Shown: positions 35,312 through 44,875, counted from the stretch's first letter. The stretch: 64,000 bases of DNA from Streptomyces sp. GC420 (GCF_009916105.1 NZ_JAAAXQ010000001.1:1-64000), one strand, 5' to 3'. The notes: generated by a model not told the origin, from the letters alone. Numbers and translations: made by a program.

Positions 35312-36487
35312 TCAGCTCCGGCCGGCGAACTTGTCGCTCATCGAGGTGAAGACCGCCTCGGCGCCCTCGCCGAGGCTCGGTCCGGCGAGCCAGCCGGCGG
35401 TGACCGGGCCGATCGAGGTGTTCGACACCAGCGCCAGCTTGCCGTCCTCCTGCTCGGCGAACCAGCCGCCGCCGGAGGAGCCGCCGGTCATGGTGCAGCC
35501 GATGCGGTACATCGTGGGCTGCTCGGGGCTGATCGAGAGCCGACCCGGCTTGTCGATGCACTTGTACATCTTGGCGCCGTCGAACGGCGGAGCGGCCGGG
35601 TAGCCCCAGGCACCCATGGCGTCGATGTCGGCGACGGCCGGGGTGCCGAAGCTGACCGGCAGCGCGGCGCCGACGGTCTCCTCCAGGGACTTGCCGCTGC
35701 CGTCCTCGGGGGTCACGTGGAGCACGGCGTAGTCGTACGGGGCTCCCGCGCCGCCGGTCGTGGCGCCCTGAGTGATCCATTCGCCGGAGGTGGTGACCCA
35801 GTCGGCCCAGAACACGCCGTACGGGGCGACCTCGGAGGAGGCGGCGCCGTTCAGTTCGTTCGCGGACCTGGCGCTGTCGTTGTAGGCCGGGACGAAGGCG
35901 ATGTTGCGGAACCAGCCGCCCTCCTGGCCCGCGTGCACGCAGTGACCCGCGGTCCACACCAGGTTGGACTTGCCGGGGTTGGCGGGGTCCTTGACGATCG
36001 TGCCGGAGCAGACCGCCTGGCCCTCCGGGGTGTCGAAGACGATCTTGCCGACCGGAGCGGCGTAGTCGTGGTACGGCGTCTTCTCCGCCTCGGCCTCGAC
36101 CGGCTCGGGCTCCGGGTCCGTCACACCCTGGTCGGCGGCGGCGTCACTGGCCGACATCGTCCTGGCCGGCGGCTCCGCCTCCTGGATCCGCTCCGGCTTC
36201 CACAGGCCTTCGATGACCGGGTTGACGAAGTCCTTCGCCTCGCGCAGCCAGTCGTCCTTGTCCCAGTTCTTCCAGGCGCCGTTCTTCCACTTGTCGACGT
36301 CGATGCCGTGCTCCTTGAGCCGGTCGGCGATGTCGGCCAGATCCCCGGCGTCGCTGCCGGCGGCCTGGGAGGCGGTGGAGCTCGGCTTGGCGTTCGCCTC
36401 GTCCTCGGACGGACCGCAGGCCGTGGCGGTGAGAGTCAGGGCGGTGACAAGCCCGGTGGCGACCACCAGCGGACGTATGGATCGCAT
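35312..36487 (-). CDS. Trypsin-like serine protease lipoprotein
   Basis: The 391-residue protein has a lipoprotein signal ending in LTATAC (Cys24). A Trp- and charge-rich region (residues 60-105: DKWKNGAWKNWDKDDW) and an acidic linker follow. The protease domain has catalytic H182 in TAGHC, D252 in YDYAVL and S338 in GGSSGGGW. So all three catalytic residues are present. It is likely tethered outside the membrane. The Trp-rich pre-domain recalls the pro-regions of secreted chymotrypsin-like peptidases. ATG 36487 gives the signal peptide; GGGGG lies upstream at loose spacing. Eight consecutive A residues sit just upstream on the coding strand. Confidence 0.9.
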   Translation of the reverse strand: MRSIRPLVVATGLVTALTLTATACGPSEDEANAKPSSTASQAAGSDAGDLADIADRLKEHGIDVDKWKNGAWKNWDKDDWLREAKDFVNPVIEGLWKPERIQEAEPPARTMSASDAAADQGVTDPEPEPVEAEAEKTPYHDYAAPVGKIVFDTPEGQAVCSGTIVKDPANPGKSNLVWTAGHCVHAGQEGGWFRNIAFVPAYNDSARSANELNGAASSEVAPYGVFWADWVTTSGEWITQGATTGGAGAPYDYAVLHVTPEDGSGKSLEETVGAALPVSFGTPAVADIDAMGAWGYPAAPPFDGAKMYKCIDKPGRLSISPEQPTMYRIGCTMTGGSSGGGWFAEQEDGKLALVSNTSIGPVTAGWLAGPSLGEGAEAVFTSMSDKFAGRS

Positions 36488-37064
36488 TGTGCAGAAACCC
36501 CCGATAGGTTCTTTTTTTACAGTTGTGAGATCCGGTGGGTGAGTTGTGCGGGCGGTAAGCCGCCATGTACACGTCACTCGATCAGCATCCCGGCAGCCGT
36601 CTTCGAAGCCGAAGTGCGGCCCCCCACTATGCCCGTTGGGAAGCTCTCGCACGGCATGGGGTCCGATTCGCGAGATCCGGTGAACGGCCCCCGGGACCGC
36701 CCTCCTCTTCCCGGGCCCCGGGCGCGTGGCCGCTCGGGCGTGACCGGCCGCCGGACACACTCGTACCGCCGCGTGCGGCGGAGGGTGGACGGATCGATCG
36801 CATCGTGTGACTCCCCCTGGACAACGCTCGAACCCCTGAGCCGGCCGGGCTCCCCACCCGGCCGGTCACGGTGCACCGACAGGGACTCCACCATGCCGGT
36901 GTCGTAGGGGACGGCGTCCGACCGGCTCTTGGTTCCTGGGCCAAGGATCTTCCGCGTGACCGTGATCCGCCGCGAGCCGCGTCGTTGGTAGGTACGGAGG
37001 CCCGAGCCGTACGTCCGGCGGTGCGGCCGCCCCTGGAGCGACACCACCGGAAGGACCGAGTTCC
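36488..37064. other. 577-base non-coding region between divergent genes
   Basis: No convincing gene is seen. The left part holds a T8 run (36511-36518) near the protease promoter, the most AT-rich spot nearby. At 36841-36865 a 9-bp perfect stem (CCGGCCGGG/CCCGGCCGG, 7-base loop) could be a leader hairpin or terminator. I looked for a DmdR/IdeR iron box (TTAGGTTAGGCTCACCTAA type) ahead of the siderophore genes and did not find one. GGAAGGA at about 37049 is the ribosome site of the next gene. Confidence 0.6.
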
Positions 37065-38528
37065 GTGGCCGTGACCGAACCCGCGCGGGTGGCAGCACCG
37101 TCTGCCGCACCGTCCCAGAAAGCCGGCAACGCTCCCGGCGTGATCCCGCGGCGGTCCGGCTCCGGCGGAACCGGTGACGGGACCGTGCGCGGCGGGATCG
37201 CCCCCGCGTACGAGGAGATCCTGCGGAGGCAGTCGCTGCGCGAATCGGCGGCCCGGACCTATGCCCGCTCGCTCCCCGTCGTGCCCGTGCGGGCCAGGGG
37301 TCTGACGATCGAGGGCGCCGACGGCCGCCGCTACCTGGACTGCCTCTCCGGAGCCGGAACCCTGGCGCTCGGCCACAACCACCCGGTCGTCCTCGAAGCC
37401 ATCAGGAAGGTCCTCGACTCCGGCGCCCCGCTCCAAGTCCTCGACCTCGCCACCCCCGTCAAGGACGCCTTCGTCACCGAACTGTTCGCCACGCTGCCGT
37501 GCGGGCTCGCCGACCGAGCCCGGGTCCAGTTCTGCGGGCCGGCCGGCACCGACGCCGTGGAGGCCGCGCTCAAACTCGTGCGCACCGCGACCGGCCGCAG
37601 CGGAGTCCTCGCCTTCACCGGCGCCTACCACGGCATGACCGCCGGCGCCCTCGACGTCTCCGGCGGCGCCCGGGAGCCCCGGGTCACCCGGCTGCCGTAC
37701 CCGCAGGACTACCGCTGCCCCTTCGGTGCCGGCGGCGAGCGCGGCGCCGAACTCGCCGCCCGCCTCACCGAGAGCCTGCTCGACGACCCCAAGAGCGGGG
37801 TGGGCGCACCCGCCGGGATGATCCTCGAACCCGTGCAGGGTGAGGGCGGGGTCGTCCCCGCACCGGACTCCTGGGTGCGCACGATGCGGAGGATCACCGA
37901 AGAACGCTCCGTCCCGCTGATCGCCGACGAGGTGCAGACGGGCGTCGGACGCACCGGGGCCTTCTGGGCGGTGCAGCACAGCGGCGTCGTACCCGATGTG
38001 ATGGTGCTCTCCAAGGCCATCGGCGGCAGCCTGCCGCTCGCCGTCATCGTCTACCGGGAAGACCTCGACGTATGGCAGCCCGGTGCCCATGCCGGCACCT
38101 TCCGCGGCAACCAGCTCGCCATGGCCGCGGGCGCCGCCACCCTCGCCCACGTGCGGGAGAACGGGCTCGCGGAGCGTGCGCGCGTGCTGGGCGCCCGGAT
38201 GAAGCGTGAGCTCCAGCGCCTCGCCGCCGAGTTCGACTGCGTCGGGGACGTACGCGGGAGAGGGCTGATGCTCGGCGTGGAGCTCGTCGACCCCGGGGCC
38301 GCGGACCCGTCCTCCTCCGGCCCACCGCCCGCCGCGCCCCGACTGGCGGCCGCCGTGCAGCGGGAATGCCTGCGCCGCGGCCTGATCGTCGAACTCGGCG
38401 GCCGCCACGCCTGCGTCGTACGACTGCTGCCGCCGCTCATCATCACCGACGAACAGGCCTCGGCGGTGCTCGACCGTCTCGCCGACGCGCTGGCCGCCGC
38501 CGTACGCACCTACGCACCACCCCGTTGA
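37065..38528 (+). CDS. Diaminobutyrate-2-oxoglutarate aminotransferase
   Basis: This 487-residue class III PLP enzyme should make L-2,4-diaminobutyrate from aspartate semialdehyde and glutamate. It resembles RhbA of rhizobactin synthesis. Landmarks are [21 protein letters not shown], the [14 protein letters not shown] block, YHGMT, the PLP-ring [11 protein letters not shown], and Lys in VLSKAIGG. The first 40 residues are a disordered tail. Ectoine biosynthesis is another user of this activity, but the next genes are NIS siderophore genes, which favours a siderophore role. GTG 37065 follows GGAAGGA. Confidence 0.88.
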   Translation: MAVTEPARVAAPSAAPSQKAGNAPGVIPRRSGSGGTGDGTVRGGIAPAYEEILRRQSLRESAARTYARSLPVVPVRARGLTIEGADGRRYLDCLSGAGTLALGHNHPVVLEAIRKVLDSGAPLQVLDLATPVKDAFVTELFATLPCGLADRARVQFCGPAGTDAVEAALKLVRTATGRSGVLAFTGAYHGMTAGALDVSGGAREPRVTRLPYPQDYRCPFGAGGERGAELAARLTESLLDDPKSGVGAPAGMILEPVQGEGGVVPAPDSWVRTMRRITEERSVPLIADEVQTGVGRTGAFWAVQHSGVVPDVMVLSKAIGGSLPLAVIVYREDLDVWQPGAHAGTFRGNQLAMAAGAATLAHVRENGLAERARVLGARMKRELQRLAAEFDCVGDVRGRGLMLGVELVDPGAADPSSSGPPPAAPRLAAAVQRECLRRGLIVELGGRHACVVRLLPPLIITDEQASAVLDRLADALAAAVRTYAPPR

Positions 38529-38530
38529 CT

Positions 38531-38586
38531 CCAGCCCTCCAGCCCTTCAGCCCTTCAGCCCTTCAGCCCTCCAGCCCTTCAGCCTC
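38531..38586 (+). repeat. 8-bp tandem repeat between siderophore genes
   Basis: Seven units of YCAGCCCT fill most of the 110-base gap between the aminotransferase and IucA/IucC genes. Length variation here could change spacing but not reading frame. Confidence 0.85.
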
Positions 38587-38638
38587 CGGCCGCTGCCGCC
38601 GCACGGTCCGCACCGCCCCCTCATACAAGGAAGGCCCC

Positions 38639-40780
38639 GTGAACCCCAGCCCCCAGGCCGGTACTCCCGCGATCCGGACGCCCGGAAACGACACGAAGAC
38701 CCCGGAGGCCACCGCGACCGGCGCGGTCCCGGCCGAACTCCGAACGGGAACCGCCCGTCCGGCCCCGTCCGGCGCCCGGCCACCGACGGAGTCGGCCCCC
38801 ACCGTCCCGCGCCAGCTCGACGGCGCCCGCGAGTCGCGCGACGCCGCGGGGGACGCGGTGACACGTCGCCGTGCCACGGGCACGGACCCGGCCGTGAGCC
38901 CGCGGCTTCCACGGGTCACCGGAGCCGGCGACGAGGCTTCCGATCCGCTCGACGACGCCGATCCCCGCAGGGCGGCGGAGGCCGCCGCGGTCGAGAACCT
39001 GCTCCGCTGCTGGGTCCGCGAGCACGACATCCCCCGGCCGTCGGGGGCGGAGCTGCGCCTGCCGCTCCCCGCCTGCGGATCGGCGCTCGTCGTACCCGTG
39101 CGGTACTGGTCGGCCACGGGCTGGCACCGCTTCGGGCCGGCCAGGCTCGAAGCCGCCCCGCACCGCGCGCCCGAGGCGGACGCGGTCACCGTCGCCGCGC
39201 TCCTCGCACGAGAGGCGGCAGTCGCGTCACGCTCCCCGGGTGCGGGTGCGGGTGCGGGTGCGGGTGCGGGTGCGGGTGCGTCGGACACGGCCACACCTGT
39301 CACGGCCGGGCACGCGGGGACCGCGCCGGCGCCGGGCCCGCACCGTGAGGCGGGCACCGATCTCGTGGCCCGCGTCGCGGACTCCGTCCTGCGCACCGCC
39401 GTCTTCATCGCCGACCGCCGGGCCTCGCCCGGCGACAGGGCGGAGGAGCTGTTCCTCAGCGCCGAGCAGTCCCTGCTGCTCGGCCACCCGATGCACCCGA
39501 CCCCCAAGAGCCGCGAAGGTCTCTCCGAGGCCGAGACACGGCTCTACTCACCCGAACTGCGCGGCTCCTTCCCCCTGCACTGGATAGGTGTGGACCACTC
39601 CGTGCTGGCCACCGACTCCGCTTGGACAGAGCGCGGCCGCCCGGTGCCCGCCGCAGTGCTCACCGCGCGACTCGCCGGCGAAGGCCTCCGGGTCCCCGAC
39701 CACACCGCCCTGCTGCCTCTGCACCCCTGGCAGGCACACGAGCTGAGGCACCGCCCCGACGTCGCGGCCCTCCTCGAAGCGGGACTCCTCCACGACCTCG
39801 GCGCCCACGGCGAGCCCTGGCACCCCACCTCCTCCGTACGCACCGTCCACCGGCCCGGCGCTCCGGTGATGCTGAAACTCTCCCTCGGCCTGCGCATCAC
39901 CAATTCCCGCCGCGAGAACCTCCGCAAGGAACTCCACCGCGGCACCGAGGTGCACCGGCTGCTGCGGACCTGGCTGACCGAGCGGTGGCAGTCCGCGCAC
40001 CCCGGCTTCGACATCGTCAGGGACCCCGCCTGGCTGGCGGTCGACGGACCCGGCGGAACACCCGTGCCCGGCCTCGACGCCATGCTCAGGCACAACCCCT
40101 TCGGCCCCGGCGACGACGCCGTCTGCGTCGCCGGGCTCACCTCACCACGTCCCTGGCCAGGCGAGCCCGTCATGCGTTCCCGTCTCGCCAGGACCGTGGA
40201 CCGTCTCGCCACCCGGACCGGCCGGCCCGCCACGGCCGTGGCCGCGGAGTGGTTCCTGCGCTACCTCGAAGCCGTCGTACGCCCGGTGCTCGGGCTCGAC
40301 GGGGCCGCGGGCATCGCCCTCGAGGCGCACCAGCAGAACACCCTCGTCCTGCTCGACACCGAGGGCTGGCCTGCCGGCGGCCGCTACCGCGACAACCAGG
40401 GCTACTACTTTCGGGAGTCCCACCGCTCCGCGCTCGACGCCCGGCTGCCCGGCATCGGCAGCCTCAGCGACACGTTCGTGTCCGACGAGGTCACCGACGA
40501 GCGGTTCGCCTACTACCTCGGCATCAACAACGTCCTCGGCCTCATCGGGGCCTTCGGGTCCCAGGGCCTGACCGACGAACGTGTCCTCCTGGCCGCGTTC
40601 CGCCGCTTCCTCGCGGACGCCACCGCACTCGGTTCCCCCCTGCCGGAACGCCTCCTCGACTCGCCCGTCCTGCGCTGCAAGGCCAATCTGCTCACCCGGC
40701 TGCACGGCCTCGACGAACTCGTCGGACCCGTCGACACCCAGTCCGTCTACGTCACGATCGCCAACCCCCTGCACGCATGA
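38639..40780 (+). CDS. IucA/IucC-family NIS siderophore synthetase
   Basis: This 713-residue ATP-dependent synthetase joins a carboxylic acid such as citrate to an amine. The family core starts near residue 110. It includes GHPMHPTPKSREGLSEAE, LLPLHPWQAHEL, SSVRTVH, MLKLSLGLRITNSRREN and LEAHQQNTLVLLD, and ends with the FhuF-like region (DERFAYYLGINNVLG). The first 105 residues are disordered, and a Gly-Ala hexanucleotide repeat lies near residue 200. The protein is thus about 100 residues longer than typical. GTG 38639 has GGAAGG five bases upstream. It is co-directional with the aminotransferase and acyltransferase. Confidence 0.92.
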   Translation: MNPSPQAGTPAIRTPGNDTKTPEATATGAVPAELRTGTARPAPSGARPPTESAPTVPRQLDGARESRDAAGDAVTRRRATGTDPAVSPRLPRVTGAGDEASDPLDDADPRRAAEAAAVENLLRCWVREHDIPRPSGAELRLPLPACGSALVVPVRYWSATGWHRFGPARLEAAPHRAPEADAVTVAALLAREAAVASRSPGAGAGAGAGAGAGASDTATPVTAGHAGTAPAPGPHREAGTDLVARVADSVLRTAVFIADRRASPGDRAEELFLSAEQSLLLGHPMHPTPKSREGLSEAETRLYSPELRGSFPLHWIGVDHSVLATDSAWTERGRPVPAAVLTARLAGEGLRVPDHTALLPLHPWQAHELRHRPDVAALLEAGLLHDLGAHGEPWHPTSSVRTVHRPGAPVMLKLSLGLRITNSRRENLRKELHRGTEVHRLLRTWLTERWQSAHPGFDIVRDPAWLAVDGPGGTPVPGLDAMLRHNPFGPGDDAVCVAGLTSPRPWPGEPVMRSRLARTVDRLATRTGRPATAVAAEWFLRYLEAVVRPVLGLDGAAGIALEAHQQNTLVLLDTEGWPAGGRYRDNQGYYFRESHRSALDARLPGIGSLSDTFVSDEVTDERFAYYLGINNVLGLIGAFGSQGLTDERVLLAAFRRFLADATALGSPLPERLLDSPVLRCKANLLTRLHGLDELVGPVDTQSVYVTIANPLHA
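39239..39280 (+). repeat. (GGTGCG)7 microsatellite in the synthetase gene
   Basis: Seven perfect hexamers encode an alternating Gly-Ala run between two family blocks. Changes in copy number would stay in frame. Confidence 0.9.
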
Positions 40781-40814
40781 ACGCCACCCCGGCACACGAG
40801 AGGAGGACGTCACC

Positions 40815-41618
40815 GTGCGAGGCATCGAAACCGGCCCCGGGCAGGAAGCCGTCACCGGGAACGGCGCCCCGTCGGGCAGCACCGACGACGCCCTCGACGA
40901 CACCATCGACCTGCACCTCACCGAGGAGGTGATCCCGCTCCTCGAAGAGGATCCCGAGCCCCCCGACCCCGGACCCGGGACGGGCGACCTGCTCGACTCC
41001 GTCCCCGGCTGGGGTCCCGTCACCACCCCCGCCGGCGTCTTCCAGCTCGTACCCGTGCGCGTCGAGCGCGACCTGCCGCTCCTCACCCGCTGGATGAACG
41101 ACCCGGCGGTCGCCCCGTTCTGGGGTCTCGACGGTCCGGCCGGGACCACCGCCGCCCACCTCGAGTCCCAGCTGGCGGGGGACGGCCGCAGCATCCCCTG
41201 CCTCGGAGTCCTCGGCGGCACACCGATGAGCTACTGGGAGATCTACCGTGCCGATCTCGACACCGTGGCCCGCCACTACCCGGCACGCCCCCACGACACC
41301 GGCCTCCACCTCCTCGTCGGAGGCGTGGCCGACCGGGGCCGCGGCATCGGCACCACACTGCTGCGAGCCGTCGCCGACCTGGTGTTCGACAAACGCCCGC
41401 GGTGCGCCCGCGTCATCGCGGAACCCGACCTCCGCAACGCGCCGTCCATCGCGGCCTTCCTGGGCGCGGGCTTCCGGTTCGCGGCCGAGGCCGACCTCCC
41501 CGACAAGCGCGCGGCCCTCATGATCCGGGACCGTGCGCTGCGCCACCTCCTCCCACCGAATCCGCACAGCGGCACCGCCGTCCCCGCCACGGTGCCCGGC
41601 CGCTTTCCCGAGCGGTGA
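40815..41618 (+). CDS. GNAT acyltransferase of the siderophore set (IucB/RhbD-like)
   Basis: The 267-residue protein has an acidic N-terminal tail of about 75 residues. An acyl-CoA N-acyltransferase domain of the IucB/MbtK type follows (FQLVPVRVERDLPLLTRWMNDP, WEIYRAD, DTGLHLLVGGVADRGRGIGTTLL, RVIAEPDLRNAPSIAAFLGAGF). In NIS pathways this enzyme acetylates a hydroxylamine to give a hydroxamate. No flavin N-hydroxylase gene is nearby. GTG 40815 is preceded by GAGGAGG, 34 bases after the synthetase stop, so it is the third gene of the operon. Confidence 0.88.
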   Translation: MRGIETGPGQEAVTGNGAPSGSTDDALDDTIDLHLTEEVIPLLEEDPEPPDPGPGTGDLLDSVPGWGPVTTPAGVFQLVPVRVERDLPLLTRWMNDPAVAPFWGLDGPAGTTAAHLESQLAGDGRSIPCLGVLGGTPMSYWEIYRADLDTVARHYPARPHDTGLHLLVGGVADRGRGIGTTLLRAVADLVFDKRPRCARVIAEPDLRNAPSIAAFLGAGFRFAAEADLPDKRAALMIRDRALRHLLPPNPHSGTAVPATVPGRFPER

Positions 41619-41658
41619 CCCCCCGCTTGTCAGTGCCGCACCGTAGGCTGGTCGACCT

Positions 41659-43647
41659 ATGACGAAGCCTTCACTCCCCGAGCTCCTCCATGCCGCCGTC
41701 ACCGCCGTCGGCGGCGTGGAAAGACCTGGTCAGGTCGCCATGGCCGAAGCCGTCGGCCAGGCCGTCGAGGACGGCTCCCACCTGTTGATCCAGGCCGGCA
41801 CAGGCACCGGCAAATCGCTCGGCTATCTGGTGCCGGCGCTGGCCCACGGGGAGCATGTCGTCGTCGCCACCGCCACGCTGGCGCTGCAGCGCCAGCTGGT
41901 CGAGCGTGACCTTCCGCGTACGGTCGAGGCACTGCACCCGCTGCTGCGCCGTCGCCCCCAGTACGCCATGCTCAAGGGCCGTTCCAACTACCTGTGTCTG
42001 CACCGCCTCCACGAGGGCATGCCGGACGACGAGGAGGACGCCCTCTTCGACCAGTTCGAGGCCGCCGCGCCCACCAGCAAGCTGGGCAAGGACCTGCTGC
42101 GGCTGCGCGACTGGGCCGACGAGACGGAGACGGGCGACCGGGACGGTCTGAGCCCGGGTGTCTCGGACCGTGCCTGGTCCCAGGTGTCGGTGTCCTCCCG
42201 CGAGTGCCTCGGCGCGTCGAAGTGCGCGTACGGCGCGGAGTGCTTCGCCGAGGCCGCCCGGGAGCGCGCCAAGCTCGCCGATGTCGTCGTCACCAACCAC
42301 GCGCTGCTGGCCATCGACGCCATCGAGGGTGCGCCCGTGCTGCCGCAGCACGAGGTGCTGATCGTCGACGAGGCCCACGAACTGGTCTCCCGCGTCACCG
42401 GTGTCGCCACCGGCGAACTCACCCCCGGCCAGGTCAACCGCGCCGTCCGCAGGGCCGCGAAGCTGGTCGACGAGAAGGTCGCGGACGCGCTGCAGACCGC
42501 CGCCGAATCCTTCGAACGGCTGATGGAGCTCGCTCTGCCCGGCCGGCTGGAGAAGATCCCTGAGGACCTGTCGTACTGCCTGATGGCGCTCCGCGACGCG
42601 GCGCGCACGGTGATCTCGGCACTCGGCTCCACGCGCGACAAATCCGTCCAGGACGAGGACGCGGTGCGCAAACAGGCCCTGGCCGCCGTCGAGAACGTGC
42701 ACGCCGTCGCGGAGCGCATCGCGGGCGGCTCAGAGTACGACGTCGTCTGGTACGAACGGCACGACCGTTTCGGCGCCTCGCTGCGTGTCGCCCCGCTGTC
42801 GGTCTCGGGCCTGCTGAGGGAGAAGCTCTTCGAGGACCGATCCGTCGTCCTCACCTCCGCCACGCTCAAGCTCGGCGGTGACTTCAACGGTGTGGGCGCC
42901 TCGCTGGGCCTGGCTCCGGAAGGCACCGAGGGGGAGGACATCCCGGTGTGGCGGGGGATCGACGTCGGGTCCCCCTTCGACTATCCCAAGCAGGGCATCC
43001 TGTATGTCGCAAAGCATCTGTCCCGGCCGGCGCGCGACGGTGAGCGCGGTGACATGCTCGACGAGCTCACCGAGCTGATCCGGGCCGCGGGCGGCCGTAC
43101 GCTCGGGCTCTTCTCCTCGATGCGCGGCGCCCAGTCGGCCGCGGAGGAACTGCGGTCCCGCATCCCTGAGTTCCCCATCCTGCTGCAGGGCGAGGAGACG
43201 CTGGGCGAGCTGATCAAGAACTTCGCGGCCGATCCCGGAACCTGCCTGTTCGGCACGCTCTCGCTCTGGCAGGGCGTGGACGTGCCGGGCGCGAGCTGCC
43301 AGCTGGTGGTCATGGACAAGATCCCGTTCCCGCGGCCCGACGATCCTCTGATGAGTGCCCGACAGAAGGCAGTCGAGGAGGCGGGCGGCAACGGCTTCAT
43401 GGCGGTCGCCGCCACGCACGCGGCCCTGCTTATGGCGCAGGGCGCGGGCCGCCTGGTCCGGGCCTCGGGGGACAGGGGTGTGGTCGCCGTGCTGGATCCG
43501 AGGCTGGCCACGGCCCGCTACGGCAGCTATCTGCGCGCCTCTATGCCGGACTTCTGGTACACAGTGGACCGCAATCAGGTGCGCCGTTCCCTGGCTGTGA
43601 TCGACGCCGCGGCGAAGGCGTCCTCCGACCCGTCCTCCGGAGCCTGA
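41659..43647 (+). CDS. dinG: DinG-type ATP-dependent DNA helicase
   Basis: This 662-residue XPD/DinG-like 5'-3' helicase has Walker A AGTGTGKS at 46-53, the DEAH box at 237-240 and LTSATLKLGG. C-terminal motifs include LFGTLSLWQGVDVPG and GRLVRASGDRG. Four cysteines (C113, C183, C189, C195) are spaced for a 4Fe-4S cluster that could couple activity to redox state. It lies back to back with lexA, but no LexA box is visible in the 40 bases upstream. TAGGCT lies 9 bases before ATG 41659. Confidence 0.93.
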   Translation: MTKPSLPELLHAAVTAVGGVERPGQVAMAEAVGQAVEDGSHLLIQAGTGTGKSLGYLVPALAHGEHVVVATATLALQRQLVERDLPRTVEALHPLLRRRPQYAMLKGRSNYLCLHRLHEGMPDDEEDALFDQFEAAAPTSKLGKDLLRLRDWADETETGDRDGLSPGVSDRAWSQVSVSSRECLGASKCAYGAECFAEAARERAKLADVVVTNHALLAIDAIEGAPVLPQHEVLIVDEAHELVSRVTGVATGELTPGQVNRAVRRAAKLVDEKVADALQTAAESFERLMELALPGRLEKIPEDLSYCLMALRDAARTVISALGSTRDKSVQDEDAVRKQALAAVENVHAVAERIAGGSEYDVVWYERHDRFGASLRVAPLSVSGLLREKLFEDRSVVLTSATLKLGGDFNGVGASLGLAPEGTEGEDIPVWRGIDVGSPFDYPKQGILYVAKHLSRPARDGERGDMLDELTELIRAAGGRTLGLFSSMRGAQSAAEELRSRIPEFPILLQGEETLGELIKNFAADPGTCLFGTLSLWQGVDVPGASCQLVVMDKIPFPRPDDPLMSARQKAVEEAGGNGFMAVAATHAALLMAQGAGRLVRASGDRGVVAVLDPRLATARYGSYLRASMPDFWYTVDRNQVRRSLAVIDAAAKASSDPSSGA

Positions 43648-43678
43648 CCGGCGCCCTGTCGATCGAGGGGACATGGCT

Positions 43679-43713
43679 GGGCCCCGGAACCGGCGCAGTT
43701 GGTTCCGGGGCCC
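43679..43713. terminator. Bidirectional terminator between dinG and lexA
   Basis: A 13-bp perfect stem (GGGCCCCGGAACC and its complement) with a 9-base loop lies between the convergent stops. Confidence 0.75.
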
Positions 43714-43735
43714 GGTCGGTCGGGGTGTGTCGGTG

Positions 43736-44521
43736 TCACACCCGGCGCAGTACCGCCACCACCTTGCCGAGGATCGTCGCCTCGTCACCGGGGATAGGCT
43801 GGTACGCGGAGTTGTGCGGCAGCAGCCAGACATGGCCGTCCTCGCGCTTGAACCGCTTCACCGTGGCTTCGCCGTCCAGCATGGCTGCCACGATGTCGCC
43901 GTTCTCGGCGACCGGCTGTCGGCGGACCGTCACCCAGTCACCGTCGCAGATGGCGGCCTCGATCATCGAGTCACCGACGACCTTGAGGACGAAGAGCTCA
44001 CCGTCACCGACGAGCTGCCGGGGGAGGGGGAACACGTCCTCGACCGATTCCTCGGCGAGGATGGGACCACCGGCGGCGATCCGGCCGACCAGCGGCACGT
44101 ACGACGCGGCGGGCTTGCCCGCGGTGTCGGTGGGCTGCGCGCTCGGCTGGTCGGAGCCGCGCACTTCGTAAGCCCGGGGGCGGTGCGGGTCACGGCGCAG
44201 GAATCCCTTGCGCTCCAGCGCCATGAGCTGGTGTGCGACGGACGACGTACTGGACAGGCCGACCGCTTGGCCGATCTCCCGCATCGACGGAGGGTATCCG
44301 CGGCGCTGCACGGAGTCCCTGATCACCTCGATGACCCGACGCTGCCGGTCCGTGAGCCCGGTGCTGTCCGCGCGGATTCCCGGAGGCCGGCCCGGCAGCG
44401 AGCGTGCGGGCTTCTGCCCCTCGTGGTTCGTGGCTGCGTCGTTCATGGCATGCACCGGGTCGAGTCGGCTCTGGGAGCGGTTCTGGGCGGTGATGGTGGC
44501 GCTGTCTGCGGTGGTGGTCAC
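43736..44521 (-). CDS. lexA: SOS repressor LexA
   Basis: LexA (261 residues) represses SOS genes and cleaves itself when RecA filaments form. The N-terminal winged HTH is [44 protein letters not shown]. The cleavage site is A150-G151 (RIAAGGP). The catalytic dyad is S185 (GDSM) and K222 (ATVKRFK). A 55-residue disordered N-terminal tail precedes the HTH; an internal Met at 26 ([10 protein letters not shown]) is an alternative start. A LexA box lies 62-77 bases upstream of the GTG, so it is autoregulated. Confidence 0.97.
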   Translation of the reverse strand: MTTTADSATITAQNRSQSRLDPVHAMNDAATNHEGQKPARSLPGRPPGIRADSTGLTDRQRRVIEVIRDSVQRRGYPPSMREIGQAVGLSSTSSVAHQLMALERKGFLRRDPHRPRAYEVRGSDQPSAQPTDTAGKPAASYVPLVGRIAAGGPILAEESVEDVFPLPRQLVGDGELFVLKVVGDSMIEAAICDGDWVTVRRQPVAENGDIVAAMLDGEATVKRFKREDGHVWLLPHNSAYQPIPGDEATILGKVVAVLRRV

Positions 44522-44582
44522 GGCGGCCCCTCTCGTATGTTCTCCCTAGCTCGACAACGGTAGTTGCTATCGAAAGGTTGCG

Positions 44583-44598
44583 CCAAACACACGTTCGA
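44583..44598. promoter_or_regulatory. LexA (SOS) box of lexA
   Basis: On the minus strand the site reads TCGAACGTGTGTTTGG, a perfect left half and near-perfect right half of the TCGAAC-N4-GTTCGA consensus. It lies in the lexA promoter region and would give autorepression. It could also influence the divergent nrdR side. Confidence 0.8.
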
Positions 44599-44875
44599 GT
44601 GAAATTTCGCAATAGGCCTTACGTGATCATGCGACAGGGTGTATAGCGATGCTCTCGAACTTCCGGCATACCGGGGTGAACGGCCCGCTCCGGTTGTTCG
44701 GCGGGACCTCGCCCCGGTGCGGCACCCCGCCCCCCTGTGCCGGAGGGGTGTTCTCTCCCGTAGTCTCTGCTCGTCCCCGCGAAGGCTTCGCCGGTCCCTT
44801 CGGCCGGTCCTGCGCGCATGCCCTGCCAATGGCCGGAAAGTGCGACACGCCAAGGGTTCGATTCGGCAGCGAAAC

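Noticed and set aside
36488-37064. Iron box for the siderophore operon
   Set aside because: No sequence close to TTAGGTTAGGCTCACCTAA is present; GTTGGTAGGTACGGAGG near 36983 is too distant a match.
44655-44672. A second LexA box (CTCGAACTTCCGGCATA) between lexA and nrdR
   Set aside because: Only the left half-site matches; the right half lacks GTTC or a near variant.
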